A stretch of 64,000 nt of DNA from Methanoregula sp. UBA154 (GTDB taxonomy: Archaea; Halobacteriota; Methanomicrobia; Methanomicrobiales; Methanospirillaceae), in the NCBI GenBank assembly GCA_002502245.1, contig DAPW01000022.1, positions 1 through 64,000 of the forward strand, written 5' to 3'. A model generated the notes under the pieces. That model saw only the letters and a program-made list of their open reading frames with translations. It was not told where the DNA came from and ran no database searches. The stretch's first letter is position 1. Each line of letters opens with the position of its first letter. Positions 44,040 through 53,900 of this stretch are shown here, piece by piece. The position numbers and the translations under genes are program-made.

Positions 44040-44531
44040 TTACTGCATCTGCGTCATCCGGTCCGGGTCGATTGCTACGCAGACATCGACCTCCTTCCGC
44101 TTCGGGTTCGTGAACCGCTGGTCGTACACCTCGAAATCGAACGTATAGGTCCGGGGAAGGTCGGATAACCAGATGGTGCTCCAGACGGCGAGAACCTCGT
44201 CCGGCATCCGGCCTTTTGCGGTGAAGACCGCACAGGTCCCGGCCGGGATCTGCCGGACCTCCATGCCTTCGGGAACCATCGCAGCCCGGGTCACCCCGCA
44301 CCCGATCAGGTACGAATATTCCCCCCTCCAGTCGCTCTCGTAATCCGAGTAAATGGCGTACATGGCCGGCGGGAGAGCGCGGTTCCTGATCTTCGCGGCT
44401 GCGTTCTGCTGCAGGAAATCCGACCATGTCGCCGGAATATCCTTCATGCTCCCGGCATTCGAGGTGCGCCGGGAAATACCGATGACGGTCCTGGCAGGGA
44501 TCTTTTTTATCGTAAACGGGATATCCGGCAT
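44040..44531 (-). CDS. GyrI-like effector-binding protein
   Basis: A 163-residue stand-alone effector-binding domain of the GyrI/AraC-E type. Visible are FTIKKIPARTVIGISRRTSNAGSM at the start, AIYSDYESDWRGEYSYLIGCGV (about 67) with the acidic pocket residues, IPAGTCAVFTAKG (about 105) and DFEVYD near the end. Such domains bind hydrophobic cations or other small ligands and may hydrolyse some of them. No DNA-binding domain is present. The ATG at 44531 (MPDIPFTIKKI) was chosen over the longer open frame, which runs into cofC. Divergent from cofC by 97 bases. Confidence 0.85.
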   Translation of the reverse strand: MPDIPFTIKKIPARTVIGISRRTSNAGSMKDIPATWSDFLQQNAAAKIRNRALPPAMYAIYSDYESDWRGEYSYLIGCGVTRAAMVPEGMEVRQIPAGTCAVFTAKGRMPDEVLAVWSTIWLSDLPRTYTFDFEVYDQRFTNPKRKEVDVCVAIDPDRMTQMQ

Positions 44532-44628
44532 TCCCGGATTGTCAGCAGCTGAGATGTTAAACCGTACGATTGTTGCCCGGGACCGGATCAGCACATTTTT
44601 TTCATCACCCGGCGTACCCCGGTATACC

Positions 44629-45270
44629 ATGTGTCCCCCGGCGCTCATCCCGTACAAGCCCAGAAACCCGAAGACCCGGCTCTCCTCCGTGCTCACCCGG
44701 GAAGAGCGGGAACAGTTTGCCGCTGCCATGCTTGAGGATGTGAAAGATGCGGTTAAGGACGCGATGTGCAACCCGGTCCTTGTCTGCTCCGAGCTCTTCG
44801 ATTCCGATGATGTCCAGGTAACCATTACCGACACGGACCTGAGCGGGTCTCTGAATGCCATCCTCCCGCAGAGTGTCGGTCCCACCCTGATCATCATGGC
44901 GGACCTCCCGCTCGCGGATACTGCGTCGGTGAGGAGGGTGATCTCCACGGACAAGGACGTGGCTATCGTGCCCGGGCGCGGGGGCGGGACGAACGCGATC
45001 TTCATGAAAGAGCCCCGGAAGTTCCATGTCGATTATTACGGGGCGAGTTTTTTAAAACACCTGAAGATTGCAGAGGAAGCCGGCCTGTCGGTCGATGTCA
45101 TTGACTCGTTCCGGCTGCATACCGATATCGATGAACCGGAGGACCTCGTGGAGCTGCTCATCCACGGGACGGGGAAGAGCAGGGCATATCTGGAAGCACT
45201 CGGATTTGTGTTATCCGTGAATAAAGGGCGGGTTGGTGTGGATCGAAAGGGAAAACAAAAAGTTGAATAA
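44629..45270 (+). CDS. cofC: 2-phospho-L-lactate (or phosphoenolpyruvate) guanylyltransferase CofC
   Basis: A 213-residue nucleotidyltransferase activating a three-carbon phosphoacid for coenzyme F420 synthesis. Visible are LIPYKPRNPKTRLS at the N-terminus, LIIMADLPLAD (about 87), IVPGRGGGTNAIFM (about 112) and SFRLHTDIDEPEDL (about 163). Whether the substrate is 2-phospholactate or PEP cannot be read from the sequence. The open frame extends upstream over the divergent gene; the ATG at 44629 gives the family-like start. A disrupted RNase III gene begins at the base after its stop. Confidence 0.92.
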   Translation: MCPPALIPYKPRNPKTRLSSVLTREEREQFAAAMLEDVKDAVKDAMCNPVLVCSELFDSDDVQVTITDTDLSGSLNAILPQSVGPTLIIMADLPLADTASVRRVISTDKDVAIVPGRGGGTNAIFMKEPRKFHVDYYGASFLKHLKIAEEAGLSVDVIDSFRLHTDIDEPEDLVELLIHGTGKSRAYLEALGFVLSVNKGRVGVDRKGKQKVE

Positions 45271-45988
45271 ATGAACAATCTGAAAAATTGTTTAAAGGAG
45301 CACATTCCTGACTCTGACAGAGGATTCAATCAAACGGTTCGAACGTTTATACAACTTTTCAATTCCGGGACTTCTGATCGCTGTCTTCAACCAGACTCGT
45401 GGAACATCTCAACGGAAGAGTGGCAACGGTATGAATTTCTTGGCGATCGCGTCCTAAAATCTTGTTACTGCAGATTATCTGTACCATCATATGCCCCTGA
45501 AACGTGAAGGGGAGATGACAAAACTGATGGGTGTTGTTTCCAATGAGTCGCTTACGGGCATTCTTGAGCGTAAGGATTTCAGTATTGCCCTGCTGATCCC
45601 AAAATCCATCGGCCAACAGCAGACCTATGGCGAAACAGTAAAAGGTGGTGCGCTTGAAGCGTTTATCGGGGCACTCTATGAAATTGCGGGATTTGAAGGT
45701 ACACACAGGTTTCTCTTCACACTTCTGGCAGAGGAGATGGACCGGTATGATCCTGGTACCAATTATATCGGGCGTCTCCAGGAATGGCATAAGCAGCATG
45801 GTTTGCAGGTACCCGTATATACTGAGGTGAAGGAGAAACGGGATGGTACGGCACACAGCCCCCGGTTTACGTACCGTGTATATGCAGCGAACGGGGCGGT
45901 CCTTGGCGAGGGTACCGGCGGGAACGTGACGGCAGCAAAGCAGGCTGCTGCAAAGATTGCGCTGGATCGCGACGGGTCGAAAGGTTAG
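45271..45988 (+). pseudogene. Bacterial-type ribonuclease III with a one-base frameshift
   Basis: The first part reads to YEFLGDRVL, the RNase III signature, then goes out of frame. From the AAAA run at 45456-45459 the next frame gives NLVTADYLYHHMPLKREGEMT, the expected continuation. The rest shows KGGALEAFIGALYE and a C-terminal double-stranded-RNA-binding domain (GRLQEWHKQHG...VTAAKQAAAKIALD). Removing one A restores a full protein of about 238 residues. In KGGALEAFIG the usual metal-binding aspartate of ADxxEA is a glycine, while the glutamate is kept. RNase III is rare in archaea. It may be a recent pseudogene, a homopolymer sequencing error or a +1 frameshift site. Confidence 0.85.
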
Positions 45989-46387
45989 AGGCGCGTCAGA
46001 AACCGGATGTACGGCCTGAACCTCTTTTGGAACGGGAACGTTGCCTGCGGCAATGCGGCAGGTATTTTCCCGGCGATCGCCCGCGGTGGTGTGATGGTCA
46101 TCCTGGCCAGCTTCCGTTCGGGCATCTGACTATCCTGCACCGGTACAGTGTTGAACCCACGTTGTTCCGGGCTTGGGTGTACTTATCCTGCCGACGACCG
46201 GGTTTGCGATTCAGGGACGGGCAACTCCCGACAGTCCCCTGCAGACAGCGAACAGGGGCATGGGTGCTTGAGGATCCGTCACATCCATGAACTGGTTCTC
46301 CCCGCATTCCCGATTGAACCCGAACGGTTAAAAAAAAGGAACCCCGCTGCGCTAAAAAGAACCTGTGGTCAGGATACCATATCCCGG
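45989..46387. other. 400-base region without a supported gene
   Basis: Between the RNase III relic and the end of cofE. A 39-codon plus-strand frame from 46010 (MYGLNLFWNGN...) has no recognisable similarity. The stretch after it reads open in several frames but without coding character. A GAACGG-TTAAAAAAAAGGAAC run near 46323-46343 could serve as terminator for either strand. Confidence 0.5.
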
Positions 46388-47158
46388 CTACCGGCTCTTC
46401 GCAAAAACACCCATGAAAAGACATTCATCAGCAGCAATGGACTCCACACCGATGCTGTCATCACTGACGGGAAGCCCGATCCCCCGGATCACCGCGGCGG
46501 GCGTGCACTCGTCCGCCTCGCCCATGACAAGCTCGGCTGCGGATGCAATATTATCCGCAACCGCCCTCTTTGTCACTTCGAGCTTCCGGCCGTACAGGTC
46601 GCTCCTGCCCCGGTCATCGATCACGGACGGGATGCCGGCACAGCCGATGGCAACGCCGCTGCACCCGAGGCGCATTGCGTGCGTGCGGCTGTCAGCGATA
46701 ATCACCCCAATCCGTGCCCCGGTTGCCTGTTCCACGGCCTGCCTGATCCTGCGGGCACTGGCATCGGGATCCACCGGGAGCGGGGTTACGCAGCCGGGCG
46801 GGGCATTGGACGCATCCACGCCGGCATTGGGGAGAAGTGTCCCGCCTTTCATGCAGAGCAGGAAGCCGGGGATACCCCCGACGATCGAGTCGCTCTCCCG
46901 CAGCACGACCTCAGCTGTTGCGGGATCGATCTGGTATTTTTCAGCCAGTCTCCGTGCGTGTGCCGAAGGCGTAATCTCAGCCAGCTGGATCACATTGCCT
47001 TCCGATGTGGCAACCGCTGTCTCGGCAAGGACGAGGATATCCCCGTCACGAAACCCGCCGAAGCACTTCGCTGCTGTGGCTATGACCCGTTCAGCAATGG
47101 GTTCGCCGATCCGGATGATACCGGTTGCGAGCCCGTGGACCTCGTATGTATTATTCAT
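46388..47158 (-). CDS. cofE: Coenzyme F420-0:L-glutamate ligase-like CofE
   Basis: A 256-residue enzyme adding glutamates to F420-0 with GTP. Visible are LVLAETAVATSEGNVI (about 43), RESDSIVGG (about 87), GTLLPNAGVDASNAPPG (about 107, metal and nucleotide region), IIADSRTHAMRLGCSGVAIG (about 153) and VADNIASAAELVMGEADE (about 198). Length is as expected for archaeal CofE. It is the last gene of a minus-strand glyA-folD-DHPS-cofE operon, overlapping the DHPS gene by four bases. With cofG and cofC, three F420 genes lie within 7 kb but in separate operons. Confidence 0.92.
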   Translation of the reverse strand: MNNTYEVHGLATGIIRIGEPIAERVIATAAKCFGGFRDGDILVLAETAVATSEGNVIQLAEITPSAHARRLAEKYQIDPATAEVVLRESDSIVGGIPGFLLCMKGGTLLPNAGVDASNAPPGCVTPLPVDPDASARRIRQAVEQATGARIGVIIADSRTHAMRLGCSGVAIGCAGIPSVIDDRGRSDLYGRKLEVTKRAVADNIASAAELVMGEADECTPAAVIRGIGLPVSDDSIGVESIAADECLFMGVFAKSR

Positions 47159-47967
47159 CGCCGTTCCGCCAGGCGCCCGAAGACGCGGACGGTATCAACC
47201 GTCTCCTTTACGTCATGGGTCCGGACCAGGGAGGCGCCTTTCTGGAGCAGGGTCATCGTGACCGCAAGGCTGCCGGCAAGTCGCTCCGGTGGTTCCCTGT
47301 TCAGCAGGTGGCCGATGAAACTCTTCCGGGAGACGGCGGCAAGGAGCGGGCGGTCGTACCGGACGAACTCGTCGAACCGGCGACAGAGATCCCAGTCATC
47401 GTCGACTGACCTGAACGGTGTCCAGAGACCGATACCGGGATCGAGGACATAGTTGTCGATGCCTGCCGCAGCGCAGCGCTGCATCACCGTGGCAAGCGCC
47501 TTGTGGGTTGCTTCAACGCCCACGGCATCGCCCGGCTGGTAACCCGTTGCCATCACGATTGCCGGCAGGCCGGCATCTGCCACCCGTTTGACATAGGCCG
47601 GGGAGCAGAACCCGGCGATATCATTGACTGCATGGATCTCGTGCTTCATGCAGACATCCAGTACCCCCGGGTTCATGGTATCGACCGAGATGGTAAAACC
47701 GGTCCCGTCCAGGTGCCGGAGCGCCTCATCGATACGTTCCGCTTCCTGTGAGCCGCTGATCGCCTGTGCATGGGGGGCGGTGCTCCGGGCACCGATATCG
47801 AGGATATCAGCGCCCGCCTCCACCATCTCCACGGCTTTTGCATGGATCTCTTTTGTCGGGATGAACGAGTCAGCGTAAAAAGATTCGGGTGAACAGTTGA
47901 TGACGCCCATTACGCGGACCGGGGCATCCCCGCCAATCGTGATCCTGTTTATCGTGCACTGCCGCAT
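47155..47967 (-). CDS. folP: Dihydropteroate synthase-like protein
   Basis: A 270-residue TIM-barrel pterin-binding enzyme. Visible are [17 protein letters not shown] near residue 18 (canonical enzymes read NVTPDSF), [14 protein letters not shown] (about 53), ISVDTMNP (about 93), INDI-like AVNDIAG (about 113), DPGIGLW (about 175) and a basic end RTHDVKET (about 250). It would condense a pterin with p-aminobenzoate or, in methanopterin synthesis, a related aminobenzoate-sugar, so it may serve folate or H4MPT. It overlaps folD by 19 bases, favouring a one-carbon-carrier role. Confidence 0.88.
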   Translation of the reverse strand: MRQCTINRITIGGDAPVRVMGVINCSPESFYADSFIPTKEIHAKAVEMVEAGADILDIGARSTAPHAQAISGSQEAERIDEALRHLDGTGFTISVDTMNPGVLDVCMKHEIHAVNDIAGFCSPAYVKRVADAGLPAIVMATGYQPGDAVGVEATHKALATVMQRCAAAGIDNYVLDPGIGLWTPFRSVDDDWDLCRRFDEFVRYDRPLLAAVSRKSFIGHLLNREPPERLAGSLAVTMTLLQKGASLVRTHDVKETVDTVRVFGRLAERR

Positions 47968-48797
47968 GCCCTCACCTTCGCGGCCCGGAACGTGTTCTCC
48001 ATTAACGTGGCAATCGTCATAGGACCCACCCCGCCGGGGACGGGGGTTATCGCACCGGCAATGTCCCTGACGCCGGCAAAGTCCACGTCGCCAACCAGTT
48101 TCCCGTCCAGCTGGTTGATTCCCACGTCGATGACAACGGCGCCGGGCTTCACCATCTCCGGCCGGATGAAATGCGCTCTGCCGATGGCGGAGACGAGGAT
48201 GTCCGCCCGTTTCAGTTCCCCGGAAATGTCCTTTGTCTTGCTGTGGCAGATGGTAACCGTGGCATCCGCGTTGGTCAGGAGCGCAGCCATCGGCCTCCCG
48301 ACATCGATGCTGCGGCCGGCAACGACCGCACGGGCGCCGGCAACGGGTATCCGGTATTCGGCAAGCAGGGTCATGATCCCGGCCGGGGTGCAGGGGGTGA
48401 ACCGGGGCCTGCCCGAGAAGAGGAGACCGAGGTTCTCCGGATGGAACCCGTCCGCGTCCTTTACCGGGCTCACGGCGGCAATCACCCGCTCGGTGTCCAC
48501 CTGTTCCGGGAGGGGGAGCTGGACGAGGATCCCGTCGATCTCCGGGTCTGCATTCAGCTGCCGGACCTTCTCCAGCACGTTCTCTGTTGTCGTATCCTCC
48601 GGAAGTTCGATCCCGAGGGAGCCGATCCCCACCCGTTCGCAGGCCCGGTGTTTCATCCGCACATACATCTGCGAAGCCGGGTCGCTTCCGACGATGACCG
48701 TCGCGAGGTGGGGGTGGAGGCCGGACTCGTCGATCTGCTCTTTTACGAGATCAAGGCGCATCTCCGAGCATTTTTTACCATCGAGAATCGTGGCCAT
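47949..48797 (-). CDS. folD: Methylene-tetrahydrofolate dehydrogenase/cyclohydrolase FolD
   Basis: A 282-residue bifunctional enzyme interconverting methylene- and formyl-tetrahydrofolate. Visible are [14 protein letters not shown] (about 47), the active-site lysine region, [13 protein letters not shown] (about 93), [11 protein letters not shown] (about 116), [10 protein letters not shown] (about 133), [18 protein letters not shown] (about 160, NADP loop; bacterial form VVGRSNIVGKP) and [18 protein letters not shown] at the end. Methanogens use H4MPT for methanogenesis. FolD beside glyA and DHPS suggests a separate folate-type biosynthetic route. Confidence 0.93.
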   Translation of the reverse strand: MATILDGKKCSEMRLDLVKEQIDESGLHPHLATVIVGSDPASQMYVRMKHRACERVGIGSLGIELPEDTTTENVLEKVRQLNADPEIDGILVQLPLPEQVDTERVIAAVSPVKDADGFHPENLGLLFSGRPRFTPCTPAGIMTLLAEYRIPVAGARAVVAGRSIDVGRPMAALLTNADATVTICHSKTKDISGELKRADILVSAIGRAHFIRPEMVKPGAVVIDVGINQLDGKLVGDVDFAGVRDIAGAITPVPGGVGPMTIATLMENTFRAAKVRACGSAR

Positions 48798-48812
48798 AAC
48801 CGTACCTGGAAA

Positions 48813-50051
48813 TTATTCGGGATAGAGCGTGAACTTCGAGGAAAGTGCCTCGACTTTACCGTGCACGTCCCTGATATTCTTCTCGTTCTTTATATCCTTG
48901 ATCACGCTTGCGATCCACGACCCGATGAGGCGCATCTCGGCCTCTTTCATGCCCCGGGAGGTAATGGCGGGTGTACCGATGCGCAGCCCGCTGGTCACGA
49001 ACGGGCTCTTGGTCTCGTTCGGGATGGTGTTCTTGTTGACCGTGATTGCGGCTTTGCCCAGTGCGGTCTCGGCTTCAAGACCGGTGATACCCTGGTCCGT
49101 GAGGTCGAGCAGCATCAGGTGGTTGTCGGTACCGCCCGAGACGAGCCGGAGGCCATTGTTCATCAGGGTCTCGGCAAGGACTTTTGCGTTCTTGACAATC
49201 TGCCTGTTGTATTCCTTGAATGAAGGCCTGAGCGCCTCCTCGAAACAGACCGCCTTTGCCGTTATGGTGTGCATCAGGGGGCCGCCCTGCATGCCGGGGA
49301 AGACCGCCTTGTCAATCGCGACACCAAGATCAGCGTTGCACATGATAGCGCCGCCCCGGGGCCCGCGAAGGGTTTTGTGGGTGGTGGTGGTCGTATAGTT
49401 GACCACGCCGACTGAGGTCGGGTGCTGGCCGGTAGCACAGAGGCCGGCAATATGGGCAATGTCTGCCATGCAGATCGCACCAACATCATCGGCGATCTCC
49501 TGGAATGCCTTAAAGTCAATGGTACGGGGGTAGGCCGAGGCACCACAGACGATGATCTGCGGCTTCTCCTTCTTTGCCATCTCACCGACCGCACCATAGT
49601 CGAGCATCTCGGTCTTTTCATCGACACCATACTGGGCTACCTGGTAGAACTTCCCGGTGAAGCTGACCGGTGAGCCGTGGGAAAGGTGACCGCCCTGGTT
49701 CAGCTTCATGGAGAGGATCTTGTCCCCCAGCTTGATGGTGGCAAAATAGACCGCCATGTTTGCCTGGGTACCCGAGTGGGGCTGGACGTTTGCATGCTCT
49801 GCCCCGAAGAGCTTCTTAAGCCGGTCGCGGGCCAGGTTCTCGGCCATATCGTGGAACTCGCACCCGCCATAGTACCGCTTGCCGGGGTAGCCCTCGGCAT
49901 ATTTATTGGTCATGATCGATCCCATGGCTTCGAGTACCGCATGGGAAACAACGTTCTCTGAAGCGATCAGCTCAAGGCCGTTGACCTGCCGGAGCCGCTC
50001 CTTCTCGATAATATCTGCAATTGCTGGATCCGTTTTTGACAGATACGACAT
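48813..50051 (-). CDS. glyA: Serine hydroxymethyltransferase
   Basis: A 412-residue PLP enzyme converting serine and tetrahydropterin to glycine and a methylene carrier. Visible are [10 protein letters not shown] near residue 27, YGGCEFHD (about 61), [13 protein letters not shown] (about 90), HLSHGSP (about 122), the PLP lysine in [14 protein letters not shown] (about 225) and [14 protein letters not shown] (about 350). First gene of the glyA-folD-DHPS-cofE operon, 15 bases before folD. An imperfect palindrome, TTAAGAGGTA...TACCTTTTCTTAA (50070-50093), lies just upstream and overlaps the likely promoter. Confidence 0.96.
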   Translation of the reverse strand: MSYLSKTDPAIADIIEKERLRQVNGLELIASENVVSHAVLEAMGSIMTNKYAEGYPGKRYYGGCEFHDMAENLARDRLKKLFGAEHANVQPHSGTQANMAVYFATIKLGDKILSMKLNQGGHLSHGSPVSFTGKFYQVAQYGVDEKTEMLDYGAVGEMAKKEKPQIIVCGASAYPRTIDFKAFQEIADDVGAICMADIAHIAGLCATGQHPTSVGVVNYTTTTTHKTLRGPRGGAIMCNADLGVAIDKAVFPGMQGGPLMHTITAKAVCFEEALRPSFKEYNRQIVKNAKVLAETLMNNGLRLVSGGTDNHLMLLDLTDQGITGLEAETALGKAAITVNKNTIPNETKSPFVTSGLRIGTPAITSRGMKEAEMRLIGSWIASVIKDIKNEKNIRDVHGKVEALSSKFTLYPE

Positions 50052-50419
50052 ATGGAGAAGGGTTCGCTCTTAAGAGGTAATACCTTTTCTTAAAGGAGGT
50101 AATGAAGGAGTGCGGATCCCACACTGAACGTCCCCTCACGAAGAAAACTGTGATCCGGCCACCGCTTCATTGCAGAATATCCACCTCTCCAGGTGCTGAC
50201 GAAGCGGTCAAAACCCGAAGACCCGCTGCGATTTTCTCGTTTCCGGGGGCCTGAACGGCGGTTCAGAGCACAAACCTTTTTTCCTAATCAGGCGATCACT
50301 GTTATTATTAGTACGGAGGGCGCCGTACCATGAACCGGAAAGGATCGGGTACGGCGTAGTCAGGTGCAAAGATCAATATCTGGAACACGAACGTGATCAA
50401 CAGGAGAAACTGAATTACC
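50052..50419. promoter_or_regulatory. Divergent control region between glyA and the smc cluster
   Basis: 368 bases with no gene. Near glyA it has TTAAGAGGTA-A-TACCTTTTCTTAA (50070-50093), an inverted repeat overlapping the minus-strand TTTAAGA TATA candidate. Near the other end GTTATTATTAG (50300-50310) is a plus-strand TATA candidate for the smc cluster. The middle is unremarkable. Confidence 0.45.
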
Positions 50420-50914
50420 ATGATGGAAACTTCATTGTCCGCTGCAACGGAAGACCGGATTGCAGCACTGGAAAAGAAGGTCAGGGAGATGGAGGCACTC
50501 GTCAAAGGCCTGACGCAGGAGCTGCTCGACCTTAAGTCTGTTGCCATGAAGATGACCAAGCAGAGCGAGGAACGCAGCCGGCAGGAGCAGAAGCGGGGCC
50601 CCATAATCCAGGGTACACCATCACCGCAGGCAGCAGCCCCCTCCGCGGCGCCCTCCGCCAGCGGGAGCACCGTCATCCGCCCCAAGGGAGCCCGGCAGCA
50701 GGCCGAAGCCGCCCCTCCAGCTCCCGTGGAACCGGCAATGGACATGATCATGCAGCCGGACGGGACCATGAAACTCGAACCACGGCGCGGAGACAAGAGT
50801 TACATTGTTGCATCCGCCGGGTACGGGAAGAAGAAAGGAGCTGCCGGCAAGGGCAGGCAGAGCGACCTGATCTACGCCACCGAAGAGAGCAAATCGGATC
50901 CTGCAAAGAAGTAA
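50420..50914 (+). CDS. Coiled-coil protein upstream of smc
   Basis: A 164-residue protein. An N-terminal coiled coil (about residues 8-50, EDRIAALEKKVREMEALVKGLTQ) is followed by a disordered Pro/Ala/Ser/Gln-rich linker (about 65-115). A short conserved-looking C-terminus carries MDMIMQPDGTMKLEPRRGDKSYIVAS (about 112) and a basic GYGKKKGAAGKG. I do not recognise a family. It lies 12 bases before smc in the same direction, so a link to chromosome segregation is plausible but unproven. AGGAG lies 13 bases upstream; the second ATG is an alternative start. Confidence 0.75.
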   Translation: MMETSLSAATEDRIAALEKKVREMEALVKGLTQELLDLKSVAMKMTKQSEERSRQEQKRGPIIQGTPSPQAAAPSAAPSASGSTVIRPKGARQQAEAAPPAPVEPAMDMIMQPDGTMKLEPRRGDKSYIVASAGYGKKKGAAGKGRQSDLIYATEESKSDPAKK

Positions 50915-50926
50915 GGAGCCGGATCT

Positions 50927-53900
50927 TTGCATATCACAGAACTTGAAATCGATAATTTCAAGTCTTTTTCAAAAAAGACAAAAATTCCCTTTTTAGAGGG
51001 TTTCAGTGTTATCTCCGGGCCCAACGGCTCCGGCAAGAGCAATATCATCGACTCTATCCTTTTTGTGCTGGCGCTCTCGAGCTCCCGCAACCTGCGGGCG
51101 GAGAAGCTGACCGACCTGATCAACCTCAACTCCGGCAGGAACACCGCCGAGGTCTCGCTCGAGTTCTCCGATGGTACCAGAATCCGGCGCCGGATCAAGC
51201 GCACCGGCAATGGGTATTACAGCTACAACTACCTCAACGAACGGCTCTGCAAGCAGAGCGATATCGTCGAGCACCTGGCAAAGCACGGGATCAAGCCGCA
51301 CGGCTACAATGTCGTGATGCAGGGGGATGTCACCCGCATCATGGAGATGAGCGATTTCGAGCGCCGGAAGATCATCGATGAGATCGCGGGGGTCTCGGAA
51401 TTCGATACCAAGAAGCAGCAGTCCCTTGCCGAACTCGACATCGTGCGGGAACGGATCGAGCGCGAGGAACTCCTCTTAATCGAACTCACCAAGCGGGCAA
51501 ACGAGCTCAGACGCGAGCGGGAGCATGCGCTCGAATACCAGAAGTGGCAGAAAGACCTTGCCTATTTCCAGAACTGCCGGGCAGCAGCACAGCTCCATGA
51601 CCGTATCCGCGAGCTGAACACCCTCCTGAAGTCGACCGAGGAGCACCAGCTCCAGCTGACAAGGATCTCCGCGGACCGGGGCCTCGAAGAGAACGAGCTA
51701 TCCTATATCAGGGCCGATTTAAAGGATATCGACGACCTGATAAACAAGAAGAGCGGGTCGGACTACCTCAAACTCATCGCCGAGCTCGAGGAGGCGAAGG
51801 GCGGGATCAGGTTTGCCGAACAGACGATCGCCCGGCTGAAAAAGGAGAAGGAGAGCAACCTCGAGAACATCAACCGCGTGTACGTGGACACGAAACGGGC
51901 CGAGACCCGGGTTGCCGAGTGCACGGACCAGATCCGCACCCTGACCATTGACCGGACAAATATCGCCATGGAGATTGCCACGTCCCGTGCCCAGCTCGAA
52001 AAGATCGAGACTGAAATAAAAGAGCACAGCGAAGATACGGAAGGGGCCCGCGACCAGCTCTTCGCCCTCCTGCAGGAAGGGGAAGAGAAGAAAGGCCAGC
52101 GCTCGGGCATTCTCCACCAGCAGGACATGATGATCGAGAAGAGCCGGATGCGGACCACCGAGCTCGAACGCCTGACGGGGCTCCTCCGCCAGCTCGACGA
52201 GGAATATACGGCAAAAGAGGCGCAACTTTCTGACAGCGGGACGAGCCTTGCCTCCCTTGCCGAAGAGAAGCAGCAGCTTGACCGCAACCTCTCGGAGCTG
52301 GAAGGGGGGATGTTTGCCCAGCGGTCCGCCCTCGAGCGCATCCGTGCCGAGATCCGGGAGTATGAGCAGGACGCCATCCGCCTCGAGGCTGCCCAGCAGG
52401 CGCGGGGCGAATCGGGAGGAAAAGCCCTTGAAGCGGTCCTTGCCATGGAAGGGGTCCACGGCACCATATCGGATCTCGGGAAAGCGCCGGCGCAGTATGC
52501 CACGGCCCTCAACATTGCCGCGGGAAACAAGCTCCAGTTCGTTGTCTGCGACGACGACCAGATCGCGGCAGACGGGATCCGGTACTTAAAGGAAGAGCGG
52601 CTGGGCCGGGTCACCTTCCTCCCGCTCAGCAAGCTCAGGCCCCCGGTGCTCCCGCCGCTCCGTGAGCCGGGGGTTGTTGATTACGCGGTCAACCTTCTCG
52701 AGTATGACCCGAAGTTCGACCGGGCATTCGGTGTAGCGCTCGGGGGAACGGTCGTGGTCGACACGCTGGAACGGGCCCGGAAGCTCATCGGCAGGTACCG
52801 CATGGTCACCCTGGATGGCGAGCTGCTTGAGAAGAGCGGGGCGATCACCGGCGGCGCAACAAAAAAACAGTCGGTCCGCGGATTCGGTGCTGCCGTGGAC
52901 GACGAGATACTCCGTATACGGTCGCACCTCGGTGAGCTGCAGGGCGAGGCAGCGACTCTTGAGGCCGGCGTGAAACGGCTCACCGGAGAGGTCGATGCGA
53001 AGCGTGCCCTGCGGAACGAGATCGACCAGAACATGGCCCGCTTCGGCATGTTCAGTGAGGAATTCTCCCGACGGTTTGAAGCGATCGCGGTCGAGAAGCA
53101 GACGATCGAGGCGGCAGTCGCCCGCCAGTCAGAAGAGACAAAAAACGGGGCTGCGGAACTTGCGGCACTGGAAGCGGACCTTGACCGGATAAACGGCGAG
53201 ATCAACGCGACCGCAGCGAAGATCGACGCGATCAAGAAACGTCTGGACGACACGAATATTCCGGCACTCACCGAGCAGATGGAGAAGAAGCGGCGGGAGA
53301 TCGAGGAAGCCGAGCGCCGCCTCCGCAACAAAGACGGGGATATCAACGATGCCCAGCGCGAACGCCAGCACTTTACCCAGCGGCTTTCCGAGCTTGCCGG
53401 GGAGCGCAGCGGGCAGGATGAACGCAACCGCCAGGTTGATGCCGATATTGCAGGTGCAAACAACCAGATCGTTATCCACAGAACACAGATCGAAGTCCTC
53501 GAGGAGCGCCAGAAGGAGTTCAGTGGTGAACTCGAGGAACTGCGGGGGAAGCGGGCTGAGGTGTCCAGGCATATCCAGGAGTCCGAGCTCCGGATCATGA
53601 AGTTCGATGCCGACGCTGAGCGGATCACGGTCCAGCTGGGTGCCATCAACGAGCGGGCACAGACCCTCGGGATCGAGGTGGATATGCTCAAAGAGCAGGT
53701 CGGGGAGATGGATACCACCCTCTCCCTTTCCGAGATCGAGGGCAAGATTGCGGAAGCCGACGGGGCACTGCGGAAGATCGGGGCCGTGAACATGCTCGCG
53801 ATCGAGGAGTACGAGAAGGTCCGGCGGCAGGTGGACGAGCGGACCGAGCGGAAAGAAACCCTGTCAACAGAGCGTACGACCCTCATCGAGCGTATCGAAC

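Noticed and set aside
45491..45988. Second part of RNase III as an independent gene
   Set aside because: It lacks the catalytic EFLGD helix, which is intact in the adjoining frame; the two halves join exactly with one base removed.
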